Positions 10,225 to 23,297 are shown, counted from the first letter of the stretch. The stretch: 64,000 nt of DNA from Orobanche coerulescens (GCA_033398695.1 CM065804.1:50623501-50687500); one strand, 5' to 3'. Notes: generated by a model not told the origin, from the letters alone. Program-made: numbers and translations.

Positions 10225-11165
10225 ATAACATTTGAAGAAGTTTGGGGCAAAGCTAACAATTTTTGGTAAAATTTTTCAATTGTGTCTTCATCACCATTTA
10301 TTGCTTTGATAGAGATTTCTTTCAAAAGTATGGCTCGCTCTAGTATAAACTCCAGAAACTATAATTCATCTACACGAGCATGAGAATTTTCTATCTTAAC
10401 AATCTCAAGGTATTCAAATATAGATTGTGCTGGCAGTTCTTCTCTGTGATTTAATGTCTTAGATATCTTAAATCCCTTGCGCTGCATGAGAAGAAGAGAA
10501 CCGGGTGAGGGGGGGTGATGTCAAAGGTTTTACATGATACATGTAAAACAACTTTCACACAGTGAAAATTTGAGAATAGAAGAATAAAAGAGATACAAGT
10601 TTTTTAAAGTACTTTACCCTACGCCAAACAAATACTTGAATGGACGGCATTGCCTTAAGTACATTTGTGATTTCAGATATAGATGCTATATCATCGACAT
10701 AAGCTTCATCCACCAACATAAAGTCCCTCAGATTATGAAATAGATTCGGAAGCATTTCAAAGATTTTTGGATAACTTGTTATAACCTTCGTATACAATGG
10801 ATAGGGGGAAATCGAAGTTAAAATTGATATCTAGTACCTACTAAGTACATAAGAGAAAATGCAATACCTTAACATGCAGCATAGCATGTGGACTTTTGTG
10901 TACATTTACCAAGATTTTGACCTTATCGGTAACTGTTAGGCAGAATAGTTGGAGAAAATTTAGTGGATTAGTATGTATCTTCAGGTTTTCGGATGATAGT
11001 TTAAGATTGCGAACATTATAAATCGCTCTGAAAATTGAAATCAAACATGTATCAAACATTTCTTTCTCTGTCCAAGGGCTGATGTCTTCTGTCATGTATA
11101 CATGCCATTGCATGTTCACATGCTATACGCGTAAGGTCATTAATCCTTTTTCAAGTCCACATTTC
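10225..11165 (-). pseudogene. Captured F-box/LRR/FBD host-gene fragment in CACTA-1
   Basis: On the minus strand three exon-like blocks occur in the order of plant F-box/LRR/FBD genes. Block 1 (about 11165-10870) has 'FRAIYNVRNLKLSSENLKI' of the LRR region and ends at a GT donor. Block 2 (about 10797-10622) has 'NLRDFMLVDEAYVDDIAS' and 'ITNVLKAMPSIQVFVW', also before a GT. Block 3 (about 10495-10225) has 'SIFEYLEIVKIENSHARVDE', a stop, then 'FLEFILERAILLKEISI', which is an FBD-domain pattern. Such proteins are substrate receptors of SCF ubiquitin ligases. The F-box is missing and a TAG lies in the FBD part, so it is a gene fragment. Retained introns indicate DNA-level capture rather than retroposition. 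Confidence 0.7.
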
Positions 11166-11487
11166 AGATTTTTAATTTGGAATTTAGGGACAAATTACAA
11201 TATATTAAAATTCAACCAAAAACAACTCTTTACCCTTGTCAAGTTATGTTTATTCAAAATAAAAGAACACTGTGATAATTTGTTGACAATTGCCACTTAA
11301 TTTGTTGTTAACTTAAATTGAATTGAAGTAGTAGCTTTATAATTTGAACTAGAAGATCAGTTTCTAAATAAAGGATTTTGGGTATAATTTGAACTTTTCA
11401 TATGCTTAGTCTCTTAAAATTTTCTTTGTATTTGGCATTAATTATAAGCTTGATTATATTTGCATTAGGATAACTAAATTTAATTAT
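11166..11487. other. CACTA-1 AT-rich spacer
   Basis: I see no gene or repeat in this AT-rich stretch. It ends in TAT, the target duplication of CACTA-2. Confidence 0.5.
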
Positions 11488-11860
11488 CACTACGCCATAT
11501 ATGGGCTTTAACAACGCTTTTTTCAGTGTTACAAGCAAAAGTGTAGCCATATATGTCTTGAAAGTGATCTAGGCCTACACTTTTTTTTGGTGTTAGCATT
11601 GCTATCGATCACTGTTACTGTAGACGTTATTCCGTATCTACGGTAACATTGAAGTCGGTGTAGCCGTTGGTCTTTAAAAATGTGTTGCTGTTGATATTTA
11701 AAAATCAATAAAAATTTAGCGGTATGCCTTTGTCCAAATATTTCAATATTCACTCCAAATATTTCAATATTCAGATGAATGAATAACACTCTCAAGTCAA
11801 CTCTCAACTCTCTCTCTCTCAAACGCGAAGAAAGAAAAGCATGAACGAATAACACCAACT
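11488..11860. repeat. CACTA-2 left terminal and subterminal repeats
   Basis: After the terminal repeat come repeated motifs of the type AAGTGTAGCC and GTGTTACA/GGTGTTAGC in both orientations (11516-11680), then 'aatatttcaatattca' repeats. They match motifs at the right end and are likely transposase-binding arrays. Confidence 0.7.
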
Positions 11861-13250
11861 CACTCTCTCTGAACTCTCTCTGTCAACTCTCTCCCAAATT
11901 TCTTCAGGGATTCTTCACGGGGGTTCTTCACCAAGCAATTAGGGCTTGTAGATTAGGGGGTTCAATTAGGGCTTCGATTACGGGTTAGGGTTCGATTCAG
12001 GTTCAACTGGGTTCGATTCAGGTTCAACTAGGGCTTCGATTCGGCGTAGGGTTACATTCTCTACTTGATAAGGTATTCTTCTTGTTCTTGTTTGGATTAC
12101 ATGTTATTTGCTTATCTGTTTTGATTGCATGTTATTTGTTCTTATCTCTTTGTTTTTCTTATTTCTTGTTCTTCTTATCTCTCTGTTTTTCTTATTTTCT
12201 TATCTGTTTCGATTGCATGTTATCTGTTCTTATCTCTTTGTTTTTTTCTTTGTGCTTATGTTGAGATGTGCTTGATTTTTAAAGATATGTTCTGCTTTTG
12301 GAAATTTGGGATATTTTGATTTGGTTATAAATATGTTCTGTATGTTTTATGTAATGTAGTTATTCCGAAAATATCTAGACTAACCTAGTCATTCCGAAAA
12401 TCAAACCAATTTACAAAACTTCCTTTCCCAAAATAACAACAGTGAAGCTCATGTTTCATATCTTAAAACAAATGTATCCAAATACTATGTGTTTTGGTTG
12501 AAAATGTGTTTATTTCTTATGTCTTGTGATGTATGTAAAATATTCGTTAACATTTATAAATGTTTATTATATGTGTGCATTATGTGAAGGCCAGGTAGTC
12601 TAAATAGGTATGTTTGTTTTATGACCTCGGAGTTATACGAATAATTAGGTGTGCTATGTTAAGGTTTGAATGTGTATCACATCAATATTGCTTTGTGATT
12701 GTTTATAAATATTTAACATGAGTATACGACCATGTTTTATCCAATCTTGAAGGATGCAATGTGAATTTGACACTACTTTGACCTTTTAATGTGAGAGAGT
12801 ATTGCCTTGTTGAAGTTTTTTTGCTGCTTATTGTTGATAGTGTCTGTGTCTTGATGGTATACCTGTATTGTCAATGTGGATAGAATCATTAAGCAGGTTC
12901 CAATAATTTTTTTCTTTAGCCCTTGCTCATCAGTAATTTTTAAGTAGAACACTTGGACAAAAAAAAATTGAGACTGTAGAGATTTTGTTGCACTGAATAT
13001 TTTCATTCAAATATGAAATGTTATGCATACGATACAGCTGTCATCTGATTCTACTATAGCATATGTTCTTCCTTGGTTGACAAAGAACCATGTTTTGTTA
13101 ATTTGTTACGTGAACGGTAGATCAGTTTTTTTTTTATTGAAAATTTCTACTTAAATCTCAGATGTGGAATTTAATTAGATTGTATTGGTATGTCATTTTT
13201 TTTTGTAAATTAAAACACACGTACTCAGGTTTTGATTTTTTACTATAGTC
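11861..13250 (+). promoter_or_regulatory. CACTA-2 transposase leader with probable 5' UTR intron
   Basis: A CT-rich stretch and repeated 'ggttcgattcaggttcaact' lead to AG|GTATTC at 12072/12073. A pyrimidine-rich tract ends in TTTTACTATAG at 13248, two bases before the transposase ATG (13251). This fits a leader intron of about 1.18 kb (12073-13248). The T-rich part at 12075-12260 has tandem 'cttatctctttgttttt' units. The intron call rests on consensus sites only. Confidence 0.5.
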
Positions 13251-16200
13251 ATGAGTGAGAAAGGGTATACTTGGTTAAATCTTCCCAAGTATACCAAAGA
13301 TTATACTGAGGGAGTCGAATTGTTTGTGAAAAATGCGATGACCAAATTTGCCGACGGAAACGAAATACAGTGTCCTTGTGATAAGTGTGAAAATCGTTTG
13401 TGGCGGAGTCCCGACACGGTTCATGACCACCTCATTTGCAATGGACCTTGTGCAACATTTGTAGAATGGATTTATGATGTTACGTTATTAAAAAATAGTA
13501 ATATCATAGATTCTGAAGTAGATATCAGAGATACCGGATTTGGAGATAATTTTGACGATATGTTGAATGTTATGTTTGGCAACAAAGGACCAAATGAAGA
13601 TGCAAAGAAATTTTATCAGCTTGTCGAGGATGGAAAACAACCCCTCTATCCTAGTTGTAAGAAATTTTCTCGATTAAGTTTTTTAGTTAGGTTTTATCAT
13701 TGGAAGTGCATTCATGGAGTAACGGAGTCTGCATTTAGTGAGATATTACAGTTAATAAAAGAGGTCAGTTTCGATATTAATTTGCCTGACTCCTTCAATT
13801 CCGCTAAAAGGATCATCAAAGTTTTGGGTCTTGACTACAAGAAGATACATGCATGTCCAAATGACTGTATGTTGTATTGGGGTGAGAATAAAAATGAAGT
13901 TTCTTGCAAAACTTGTAGTACTTCAAGGTGGAAACGAGGGGCACAACAATCGGACAATAACAATAAAATTCCTGCCAAAGTAATGAGATATTTTCCACTG
14001 ATACCAAGGCTCCAACGAATGTTCATGTGTAAAGATTTTGCCAAACAAATGGTGTGGCATGGAGTAGAACGCAAAAAAGATGGGAAGTTACGACATCCGG
14101 CTGATGGTGAAGCTTGGAAGGCAATGGACACCAAATATCCGTAATTTTCATCAGATAATCGCAATGTGAGATTGGGTTTAGCTTCTGATGGGTTCAATCC
14201 ATTTCGCACAATGAGCTCTACACACAGCACATGGCCAATTGTAGTTGTAAACTACAATCTTCCTCCATGGCTGAACATGAAACCAGAAAACTTAATTCTC
14301 TCAACCCTTATACCTGGTCCAAATGATCCCGGAAACAATATTGATGTCTACATGCAACCGCTGATCGAGGAGTTGAAAGGGCTATGGAATGCCGGAGTAG
14401 AAACATATGATGCTTTGACTAATCAAACCTTTACGTTACGTGCAACTGTCCTTTGGACCATTAGTGACTTCCCTGGATATGCAATGTTGTCAGGGTGGAG
14501 CACAAAAGGAAAACTTGCATGTCCAATATGTCATTACGAGACATCATCATTGTATTTGAAGCATAACAAGAAAGTGTGCTATATGAACCATCGGAAATTC
14601 TTAGACCCCAATCACAAATGGCGATCTGATAAAAGAAGATTTAATGGTGATGTTGAGGCTGGAACAAGTGCTCCAATGTTAACTGGCAGGCAAATTGAAA
14701 TAATGTTGGATGGTTATGAGAATGATTTTGGTGGCGTGGGAAAAAAACGAAAAGTAAGTTGCGATGTCAACCCTTGGAATAAGAAGTCAATTTTTTTTGA
14801 CCTGCCATATTGGAGAGACAACTTAACTCGACATAACCTTGATGTTATGCATATAGAAAAGAACATATTTGACAGTGTTCTTGGCACTTTGTTAAATATT
14901 GGTGGTAAGACGAAAGACCATGTAAATGCTCGGTATGATTTGCAAGATTTGGGCATTAGAAAGGCCCTTCATCCCACCACCTCTGATGATGGAAAGCACA
15001 TCGAAATTAGGGCGGAAACTTTGACATGACGAACAAAGAAAAGGAATTATTTTGTTCGGTGCTTCAAAATGCTAAATTCCCTTACGGTTTTGCTTCGAAC
15101 ATTAGCAAATGCGTTCAAGATAAGAAAGTTGTGGGATACAAGAGTCATGATGCACATGTAATAATGCAATACTTGTTACAATTTGCTGTCAAATCAACGT
15201 TAAAGCCCGAGGTTGCAGTTCCTTTAATCAGACTTGGTGAATTTTTAAGAGGTATATGTGCCCGAGTTATTGAGTTGCACGAAATAAAGAAGCTACAACA
15301 GGAGATTATCGAAATACTCTGTCAACCTGAGATGATATTTCCAAATGCCTTCTTCAACATAATGGTTCACCTTCCAGTACATTTGTGCAAGGAAATTGAA
15401 TATGGTGGACCAGTCCACCAAAGATGGATGTATTCAATCGATCGATACCTTGGTGTATTAAAAAAATATGTCCGCAATAAGAGCAGACCTGAACGTTCCA
15501 TTGCAGAAGGGTATCTCGCTGATGAATGTTAGACATTTTGTGCAAGATTTCTAAATGACGGTGAAGATAAGTTATTGAATGAGTCTGCAACTCCAAATGT
15601 AGAAACTGGTGGGTATTATGTTTGTTCGGGGAAAAACAAAAATGGGAAAGATATTCAATTATCCGAAGAAATGTGGATCGCAGCTCATCGATATATTGTA
15701 TTCAACGACAATGACGAGGTAGTGGAAGGGCTAATTGAGTAAGACCTTAAAACTTAATAAAATCTGGAACATATAATAAGTAAATTAAATAATTTATCTG
15801 AGTCACTTCATTGACATACTATAATTGTGTATAATTTCAGGAAACATCGTGCATTATTAGAAAATAATGTAAAGTCCAAACGGTATAAAAAAGAAAGAAC
15901 ACATGCCGACGAAATGTGTGACTGGTTCAGGAGTGAAATTAGGCAACAGTCAGGGGTTTCCAGGGAAGTACTTTCCTTAGCAAAGGGTTCAAGACGAGCG
16001 GCCAAGGGGTTTAGTGGGTATGTAGTAAATGGATATAGGTTTCATACGAAAAAAAGAGATCATAAGTGCACCACACAGAATAGTGGTGTGTTTTTGACAG
16101 CCTTAACAACTAGTTTCGCAAGCTCAAGAGATTGTAATCCATCAATTGGGAATGTTAGTTACTATGGATCAATTGAAGAAATATTAGAAGTTGACTATTG

Positions 16201-16486
16201 GGGAGCTTTTAGTGTTGTTTTGTTTAGGTGTCCTTGGTACAAAGATGAAAAGGATTCTTTTGGTTTTACTCGAGTTAACTTTAACCGAGTTTGTCAAAAA
16301 CATGATCCTTTTGTCATGGCAACGCAAGTGCAGCAAGTGTTTTACATTGAAGATCCTATTGAAAAACATTTCAAATATCCTATTAAAAGGCTTTCAACGG
16401 AGTTTCATGAAACAAGAAATTGGGTAAATGCAGTTGCAAATGATATAATGATCAATTTTCAAATGACACAATTTTTCGTACAGTAA
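13251..16486 (+). pseudogene. CACTA-2 transposase (tnp2 type), lightly broken
   Basis: This is the DDE-type transposase of En/Spm elements, which binds the ends and catalyses excision and insertion. The N-terminal transposase-associated domain spans residues 1-80, with 'CPCDKCENRLWRS' and a 'HLICNG' motif. Domain tnp2 follows (about 13740-14900): 'YKKIHACPNDCMLYWGE', then 'RLGLASDGFNPF' and the hallmark 'HNLDVMHIEKNIFDSVLGT'. A DUF4218-type part has 'IMVHLPVHLCKEIEYGGPVH' (15360). The last exon (from 15841, after a GT-AG intron starting near 15739) is DUF4216-like, 'YYGSIEEILEVDYWG'. Breaks: an in-frame TAA at 14142-14144, a frameshift near 15027 and a stop at 15530. The ATG at 13251 has good context after the leader intron. 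Confidence 0.88.
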
Positions 16487-17279
16487 TAGAATAACAGGAT
16501 CGTGAAGTTAGTTGTTTTAGAGAAGATATCCCTATAACAGCGATTCCTATTCCGTCGCCTGAGAGAGCCGATCATGAATCAAACTTGGTAACAATTGATA
16601 TTTGATAACTCACTTCATTGTCATGTAATTTGACTGACCATTTTTTCTATTTTGTTACTGGATGGACAATGAGTATGTGATTATTCGATTGCAGCACAAG
16701 GGACGTTTCACAAAGAATAAGTATCTTGATGGCTTACATGTAATATCCGCAATTTTCGATTTTCGGTAAATTTCTTTTTTCGGTCGGAGTCCGTTTTGAC
16801 GACTCGCTCATGACCGTTTCGTCATTCTGAGAATGATTAATTCTACACTTTTTGACATCCGAGTTCGTTTCGGTGTCGTTTTGTTGAGTTCCGTGCTTTT
16901 TAGCGACTTTTCCGCGCTTGAGTTCGATTCTTGCGAATCTTGTTCGAAACTGCTGTTTCGAGTTTCCCGTAAGTCCGTTTAACTTTGTTAGATGTGTTGT
17001 GAACTTCGGTTTGGTTATTCGATCACGTATCGTGATTTCCGGGCGTTTTGGGCCATTTTGTAATTTCTTAAAAGTTACGGGTATCCATATCTGTAATTGT
17101 TGTCTCGACCCGTTTCTTGGTCGCGTATGATTAATTATGGTATTATGTTTTCATTTCGGGTCGTTGATGTTGTCCGCGAACTTTTCGTCGTGTTCGCCTG
17201 CGGCGCTTTGAAATCGGGTCGCCGAGCCTCGACGGCTATGGATCGCCGGACGGTGGCGGATCGCCGGACAATTGCGGGC

Positions 17280-17730
17280 ACCGGCCGGACGGTGCGGCAG
17301 AACCGGCGAGCGCACGCTACGGCCGGAAGGTCTGGCGCTAACCGGCAGTGTAGCGACGCCGGGTGGCCTAGCGTAAGCTATCGTGCCCGACAGTGGGGTT
17401 TCGAGGTTCGACTCGGCCAGATCGGCAGTAGCGCATGCCGCTTGGTCGTAGCGCACGCTAACCGGCAGGGTAGCGCACGCCGGCCGACTAGCGACGTTAC
17501 TGGTAAGTTTGTCACCCAATGGCTATCGGATGTGCCGGGCTAGCGCGCGCAGGTTTCCGGCCGTAGCGCACGCTAGCGGGAGTCGGGTCGACAGGTTTGG
17601 TCGGCAGGGTTGGTCGGTGGTTCCGGGTCATGCGGGCCATGGCCGAGAGTGCTCGGCCGGTACTGGCCGATAGCGCACGCTAGTCCGGGAAGGCTAGCGC
17701 ACGCTAGTTCCGGCCCAGTATATATATGAC
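17280..17730 (+). promoter_or_regulatory. TAGCGCACGCTA palindrome cluster and TATA box in the LARD-1 5' LTR
   Basis: Repeated copies and variants of TAGCGCACGCTA occur (for example near 17450, 17562, 17671 and 17695) in a strongly GC-rich, CpG-rich tract. The last copy ends about 12 bases before AGTATATATATG (17719-17730), a clear TATA box. This is the probable U3 promoter. Confidence 0.65.
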
Positions 17731-18827
17731 GGACCAGCCACATTTCCCTTCATTTTTCATTTCCTTCCTTCTCCTTCCGCGAATGGCGATTCATGGGTGA
17801 CGAAGCCATGTTGTTTAACAACAAATCCATGAAGTCCTTGAGTTCATAACATCAATCAATCGTCCGTTATCACCCTTTGATCCGGCGAATCAAGGTAATC
17901 TTCCTTAGAACCCTAATTTCGTGAATTTGGGGATTTTTGCATTTTCGTCCGATTCGTTTCGTGTTGTTGATTAATTCATGATGGGTATGATTAATCTTGG
18001 TAGTATTCTTGTGTTTAACATCATTTAATCCATTGTTCTTCGTCGAATCGAAGTATATTTCTTGATTTCCTTCGAATTGACTTTTTGGGGGATTTGTCCC
18101 CGATCTCATTTTTCATCCGTTTTCGATGGATTTATTATGGTTAAATGATGTTGTTAAACATATTCTATGGATTGTATATCCATATTTCAACTTGGAATTC
18201 CGTTTTCGTGATTTGACGGAACGAATCGTGTTCTTGGCCGTTTTGGGGGAAATCCGTGAACTTTCGTCATTCGTTCTTTGAATTCAACGGCTTTGAGTCG
18301 TGTTATGGAATTCATTTCATTGTTATTATTTGTCCTTCGTAGTTTATGAACGTGAGTTGGCGTTCGGTGGAGTCGGCGTGTTCGTAGTCGGTTCGGGCCA
18401 ACCTACTTCGGTCGATTCTCCGCGTTGTTCTTATTCGAGGCAAGTACCTTGCCCATACTTTTCTTATTTTATGGATATGATGATCGGTGATCGTCTTGGT
18501 GTGTTTGTTTGGTTGTTTGAAATGAAGTTTCAAAAGATTTCGGTTTGGCCTCGTCAAAGGCTTTCTTTCAAATGGCGTGTGTGTTTTGTGAATGGTGTGT
18601 TTTGGGGATTGATTATGATTTGGTTATTTTGAACGTTGAAGAATTTGATGATGATACTCCTATTGTTTAAAGTTATGGAATCGTGTATTCCGTATTTAAT
18701 CTTGTTATGGTGTTTTGAAGAGTTTGATAATGGTGTCGAGTTAATGGCCATCTCTAGTGAGTATTCTTAATGAACTTACATTCTTAGCATATTAGTATTG
18801 CATGAGTAACGTGTGTGTGTGTATGCT

Positions 18828-18957
18828 CACTATGGGTTAGATCCGACGGGGTCTCGGTAGGGGTCCACGGAGGGGTGGATCCGCGAGCTTGCTTTTAACC
18901 ACTACGGGTTAGATCCGACGGGGTCTCGGTAGGGGTCCACGGAGGGGTGGATCCATG
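18828..18957 (+). repeat. 72-bp tandem duplication inside the LARD-1 5' LTR
   Basis: Two units begin at 18828 and 18900. They share 'gggttagatccgacgggg' through 'ggaggggtggatcc', about 57 identical bases. The same duplication is in the 3' LTR at 24395-24521, so it predates this insertion. Confidence 0.9.
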
Positions 18958-19967
18958 GTTAATTGTGGTGCATTTTTACAAATGTGATTTGACTATGGCA
19001 TTTCCGGAAATGAGTGCTTTTGAACGGTTTTCATGATTGCATGCATTGACTAAGTGTGTAAGAGGTAAGTTGTTCGTTTGGCCTACTTGGCTAGGATGGC
19101 TATACAGTATTTTGTTGTTTGTGTTAAATCCTTTATTTGTGGATTTTGATGTTGGAAGACGAACCTTGTGGTCGTTCTTGTGTACTGTGAGTTGATGAGA
19201 TTTGGGGCTAAAATCCCAATGGTTTTGTAAAAGTCGTTTTACGGATTTGGGGCTAAAATCCCAACGGTTTGGTTAATATCATTTTTCAGAAAGTAAACCT
19301 TTGGGGCGGTGACCCCTTTTTGTCTTTTGGATTTTGAAAAGTAGGATTTGATAATCCTAAATTGTCTTCTATTAAAACTCTCGATGGCATTCTAAACCGT
19401 TTTATAAATTACTTCCATTGATTTATGATATTTCGATTTTGAAATGTTTTCTCAAACCCTTGCCTCGGGAAGTACTTTTCGTTTCGTTTGGATCTTTGAG
19501 GATCCTCGGTTATTGTTATTCGTGGAATGTGAATTGTATGGCTCGTATTTGCACTTTGTTCTTTCACTAGCAAAACAGTGGAGTTTTGCTAACCCCCGAG
19601 TATTCGGGGGGTGGATGTCTGTTTTTGCATTCAGGTTTTGGAGCATAACACAGGGTCGGCACAAAGGATGATGAAAGATGATCGATACTAATCACATGAG
19701 GAACCGTATATCGTGTGTTGGTTCAGTGGTACTTTATTTTTCGCTGCTATATTGTTTCCGTTGTACGGGTGTGGTTGTATTTTGTCCCCTGCGTGGGCAT
19801 GAGTTGTATTTGAGTTGTATGTATTTGTGGAAAGACCAAATCGGTCTACTGAGTCATTTTAGCCTGAAAGGCATGGTTGAGTTGTTATATGTCGTTACCA
19901 GCCTGGTAGATCCTTGAGGAAAGGTTCTACGGCGTGTAATATCCCTGAGCGGATTGGGGGTGTTACA

Positions 19968-22315
19968 TAAATGGTATCGGAGCTTAGGTTGTGGAAACCT
20001 AGGCTGTCGGGTCAGTGGTGTCTATTGAGTTTTTGTCTCGTCGGATTTTATCTGACCGAGTCGTGTCGCGACGCGTCGTTTGAGTTTGTTGGTCGTGATT
20101 AGTATCGTGGGGCGATCATCATCTTCGTGCGACCTGTGGAAGTAAGTCTCCCTTCTTTATGTTGTGCCTCGTGTGACACGAGCTATTTTTATGATTATTT
20201 GTTAAGTGGTGGAATCCTTATGTGGATTTTGATTTCACGATATGTATTTAGTCGACTCTCGTATTTGATTTATACGAGGAGTGTCGTCGCTTTTGATGTC
20301 TTTTTATTGTTGTTTTTGTCCGTGGCTGATGAATTTCGAATCGATCTGCACGTTTTACAAGTTCTCTTGTGGAAGCTTTGTGCTTATACGCGTTCGACTT
20401 GTTCACTAGCCAGTGCGGGAGGGTCTTTAGAGGCCTCGAATGGGGTCAGTGGTTTTGTTCTGAATGTGGTATTTTATCGTTTATTTCCATTTAAAGACAT
20501 ATATTGTCTTGATTTTAAACGTTTTGATGCGTGTACTAGGAGTTGTTTTAGTGAGCGTCGATATGTGTGAGTTTTGGGCATTCTGGCCTACTGGATTTTT
20601 GAAAACCTTGAGTATCTTAGAAAAATAAATTTCGAGACATACTTTTCAAATGAGTTATTTTCTTGTGGTACATCTAAGGTGCCGCAATATATTTCAAAAA
20701 TTTTCTACTTCGAGGACCAAAATGCTTTGAGATATTTTCAATGTTTTAGAAACATTTTTTTATTTAGACCCGAGGGTCGAATATTCTGAAAGTTTTCACT
20801 AAGAGAAAGTATATTCATTCTTATCAAATGCGCAATGGTTCTCCAATGTCTCGATAACGATGTTTCACGTTTGTACTTTTTTGAAAGATGATACTCAAGA
20901 TCAATCGGTGTTCTTCTAAATTATTTTCAAAATGAGGTTTTCGTTTTTAAAACCTATCCATTCCCGTTTGAGGGCTGGGTATGTATGTGTGATGTTCGCG
21001 TTGTCATTTTGATACTTTCTCCCGAGTATGACCGAATTGGCGGTGTGAGCGTTGAGTCACTTTCCACACATTTTTGTGTTAGCCCCCTGTGAGAGGCGGG
21101 ATGTTGGTGTTGAATATTATCGCCTCGTAGTGATTTCTGCGTTGTCGCGCATGTGCGAGCTGTTAGAGCTTGGTTTGGTATGACCGTGTGCATAGGTGAT
21201 GGTTCCGTTATGCGTCGATTGTTTAATGTCTTGTTACCTTGCTCCCGTTTTTGTGAAATTCGTGGACGAGGTCGGAGGTAATGCCCGTACTATTTTGACT
21301 TCTGTATTTTCTCTTTCTCCAGTCTATCGATTTGCTCATGTTCGTTGATACTTGATGAACTTGTTCTGTATTTCGGTTTCATCGTCCGAACGAGCTGTGA
21401 TCTCGTTGTGGGTCGATCTGGTTATCGATGTGACTTTTTCGGGTTCAGTTCGATTCTTGTGAACCTTGTTCGAGAGTGACATCATCTGGTTTTATTAGTT
21501 CTTTTATTCGAAGTGGATCGGATTTGGAACTCTTGTGTTTTCGAATTTGTCGACTCATTTATGTTCGTTGACATTTCTGAGCTTGTCCTACCCCTTGTTT
21601 TTGTTTATCGAACGAGCGTGGTATTGTTTTGGAATAACTCGTTTGTCGTTGTGACTTTTTAATTGCTATCCCCTTTCCTGTGGATCTTATGCGAATGCAC
21701 ATCCTGTTGTTTTCACCGGATCATATATTGTCTCGAGTCGAGATGTGAACCTTGGAGTTGTTATTTGAATTTTATTATCCTTCGTGTTTCGGACATGATT
21801 GTTCGATTTTTGTTGTCTCGATCGTTGTGGTTCGATCGTTTGATTGTTCTGTTTTTATTGATCTCGTTCCGTGATTGGTGAACATTCAGGCTCCTTCGTA
21901 ATTCCCTTTAGTTTGGGAAATTAGTTTCGTTTTCGATCTTCCAGCCCTTAGGCGGTGGAATTCCGTGTTTGTTCAGCGGTTGACTCGCGTTTTGATTGAT
22001 GTACCGTTGGGTTGGTCAATCATATTGATTTTTGTTCGTTGTGTTTTGTGATTGTCGGATAATTGACTTGGCTATATTATCCGTTTGATGACGCTTGTCA
22101 CTTGTTGGTTTTATTATATCCCTAACGGCGACGTTGTGTTGGTCGCCGTGGGGCGTGTTTTCACGCCGTACATTCCTTTGCGTTGTTTGTAACATTTCGC
22201 CGTTGGGCGTTAGTTACGCATTCTTGTGTATCTCGTTGAGTTTTTCCTGGCGGAATATTTCTTCTCCCTACTTGTTTTAAGTTTCGGGACGAAACTTCTT
22301 TTAAGGAGGGTAGAA
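19968..22315 (+). other. LARD-1 internal region without gag or pol
   Basis: The PBS lies at 19972-19983 and the PPT just before 22316. The longest open frame (20127-20570) is hydrophobic and has no domain I recognise. Diverged duplicated stretches such as 'catgttcgttgata' (about 21336) and 'tatgttcgttgaca' (about 21550) suggest old internal duplication. A packaging signal may be here, but none can be identified by eye. Confidence 0.75.
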
Positions 22316-22859
22316 TGTAATATCCGCAATTTTCGATTTTCGGTAAATTTCTTTTTTCGGTCGGAGTCCGTTTTGACGACTCGCTCATGACCGTTTCGTC
22401 ATTCTGAGAATGATTAATTCTACACTTTTTAGATCCGAGTTCGTTTGGTGTCGTTTTCTTGAGTTCCGTGCTTTTTAGCGACTTTTCCGCGCTTGAGTTC
22501 GATTCTTGCGAATCTCGTTCAAAGCTGCTTCGAGTTTCCCGTAAGTCCGTTTAACTTTGTTAGATGTGTTGTGAACTTCGGTTTGGTTATTCGATCACGT
22601 ATCGTGATTTCCGGCGTTTTGGGCCATTTTGTAATTTCTTGAAAGTTACGGGTATCCGTATCTGTAATTGTTGTCTCGACCCGTTTCTTGGTCGCGTATG
22701 ATTAATTATGGTATTATGTTTTCATTTCGGTCGTTGATGTTGTCCGCGAACTTTCGCCGTGTTCGCCTGCGTTTGCGCTTAAATCGGTCGCCGAGCCCGA
22801 CGGCGCGGGATCGCCGGACGGTGGCGGGATCGCCGACGATTGCGGGCACCGGACGGCGG

Positions 22860-23297
22860 CAGAACCGGCGTAAGCGCACGCTTACGGCCGGAAGGTCGCA
22901 CGCGCTAACCGGCAGTGTAGCGACGCCGCCGGGTGGCCTAGCGACGCTTATCGGGCCCGGACAGTGTGGTTTCGAGGTTCGACTCGGCCAGATCGGCAGT
23001 AGCGCACGCCGTGCCGGTCATAGCGCACGCTAACCGGCAGGGTAGCGCCGCAGCCGGCCGACTAGCGACGTTACAGGTAAGTTTGTCGACCCAGTGGCTA
23101 TCGATGGCTAGCGCGCGCAGGCTTCCAGCCGTAGCGCACGCTAGCGGGAGTCGGGTCGACAGGTTTGGTCGGCAGGGTTGGTCGGTGGTGCCGGGTCATG
23201 CGGGCCATGGCCGAGAGTGCTCGGCCGGTACTGGCCGATAGCGCACGCTAGTCTGGGAAGGCTAGCGCACGCTAGTTCCGGCCCAGTATATATATGA
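22860..23297 (+). promoter_or_regulatory. Palindrome cluster and TATA box in the LARD-1 3' LTR
   Basis: Counterpart of the 5' LTR cluster: TAGCGCACGCTA copies near 23020, 23132, 23239 and 23262, then AGTATATATATG at 23286-23297. In a 3' LTR this could drive read-out transcription into the flanking CACTA-2 gene 2 exons on the same strand. That is inference. Confidence 0.6.

Larger units (their letters stand above)
16739..19967 (+). repeat. LARD-1 5' LTR
   Basis: 3,229 bp, TG...CA, with palindrome cluster, TATA box and an internal tandem duplication. By eye it is nearly identical to the 3' LTR outside the GC-rich palindromic segment (17200-17580), so the insertion is young. The open frames inside are accidental. 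Confidence 0.92.

Noticed and set aside
11950..12055. Telomere-like 'gggttagggttcg' phrases
   Set aside because: Not a run of TTTAGGG units. They are part of a GGTTCGATTCAGG repeat in the CACTA-2 leader.
17097..17543. Arg/Gly/Ala-rich open frames over the LARD-1 LTR GC-rich tract (and 22668-23241)
   Set aside because: They arise from CG-rich palindromes with few stop codons. The two LTR copies disagree in frame, and no domain is present.
20127..20570. 147-codon frame inside LARD-1 as a possible accessory protein
   Set aside because: Hydrophobic composition from T-rich sequence. No gag, pol or env motif, and no start context that stands out.
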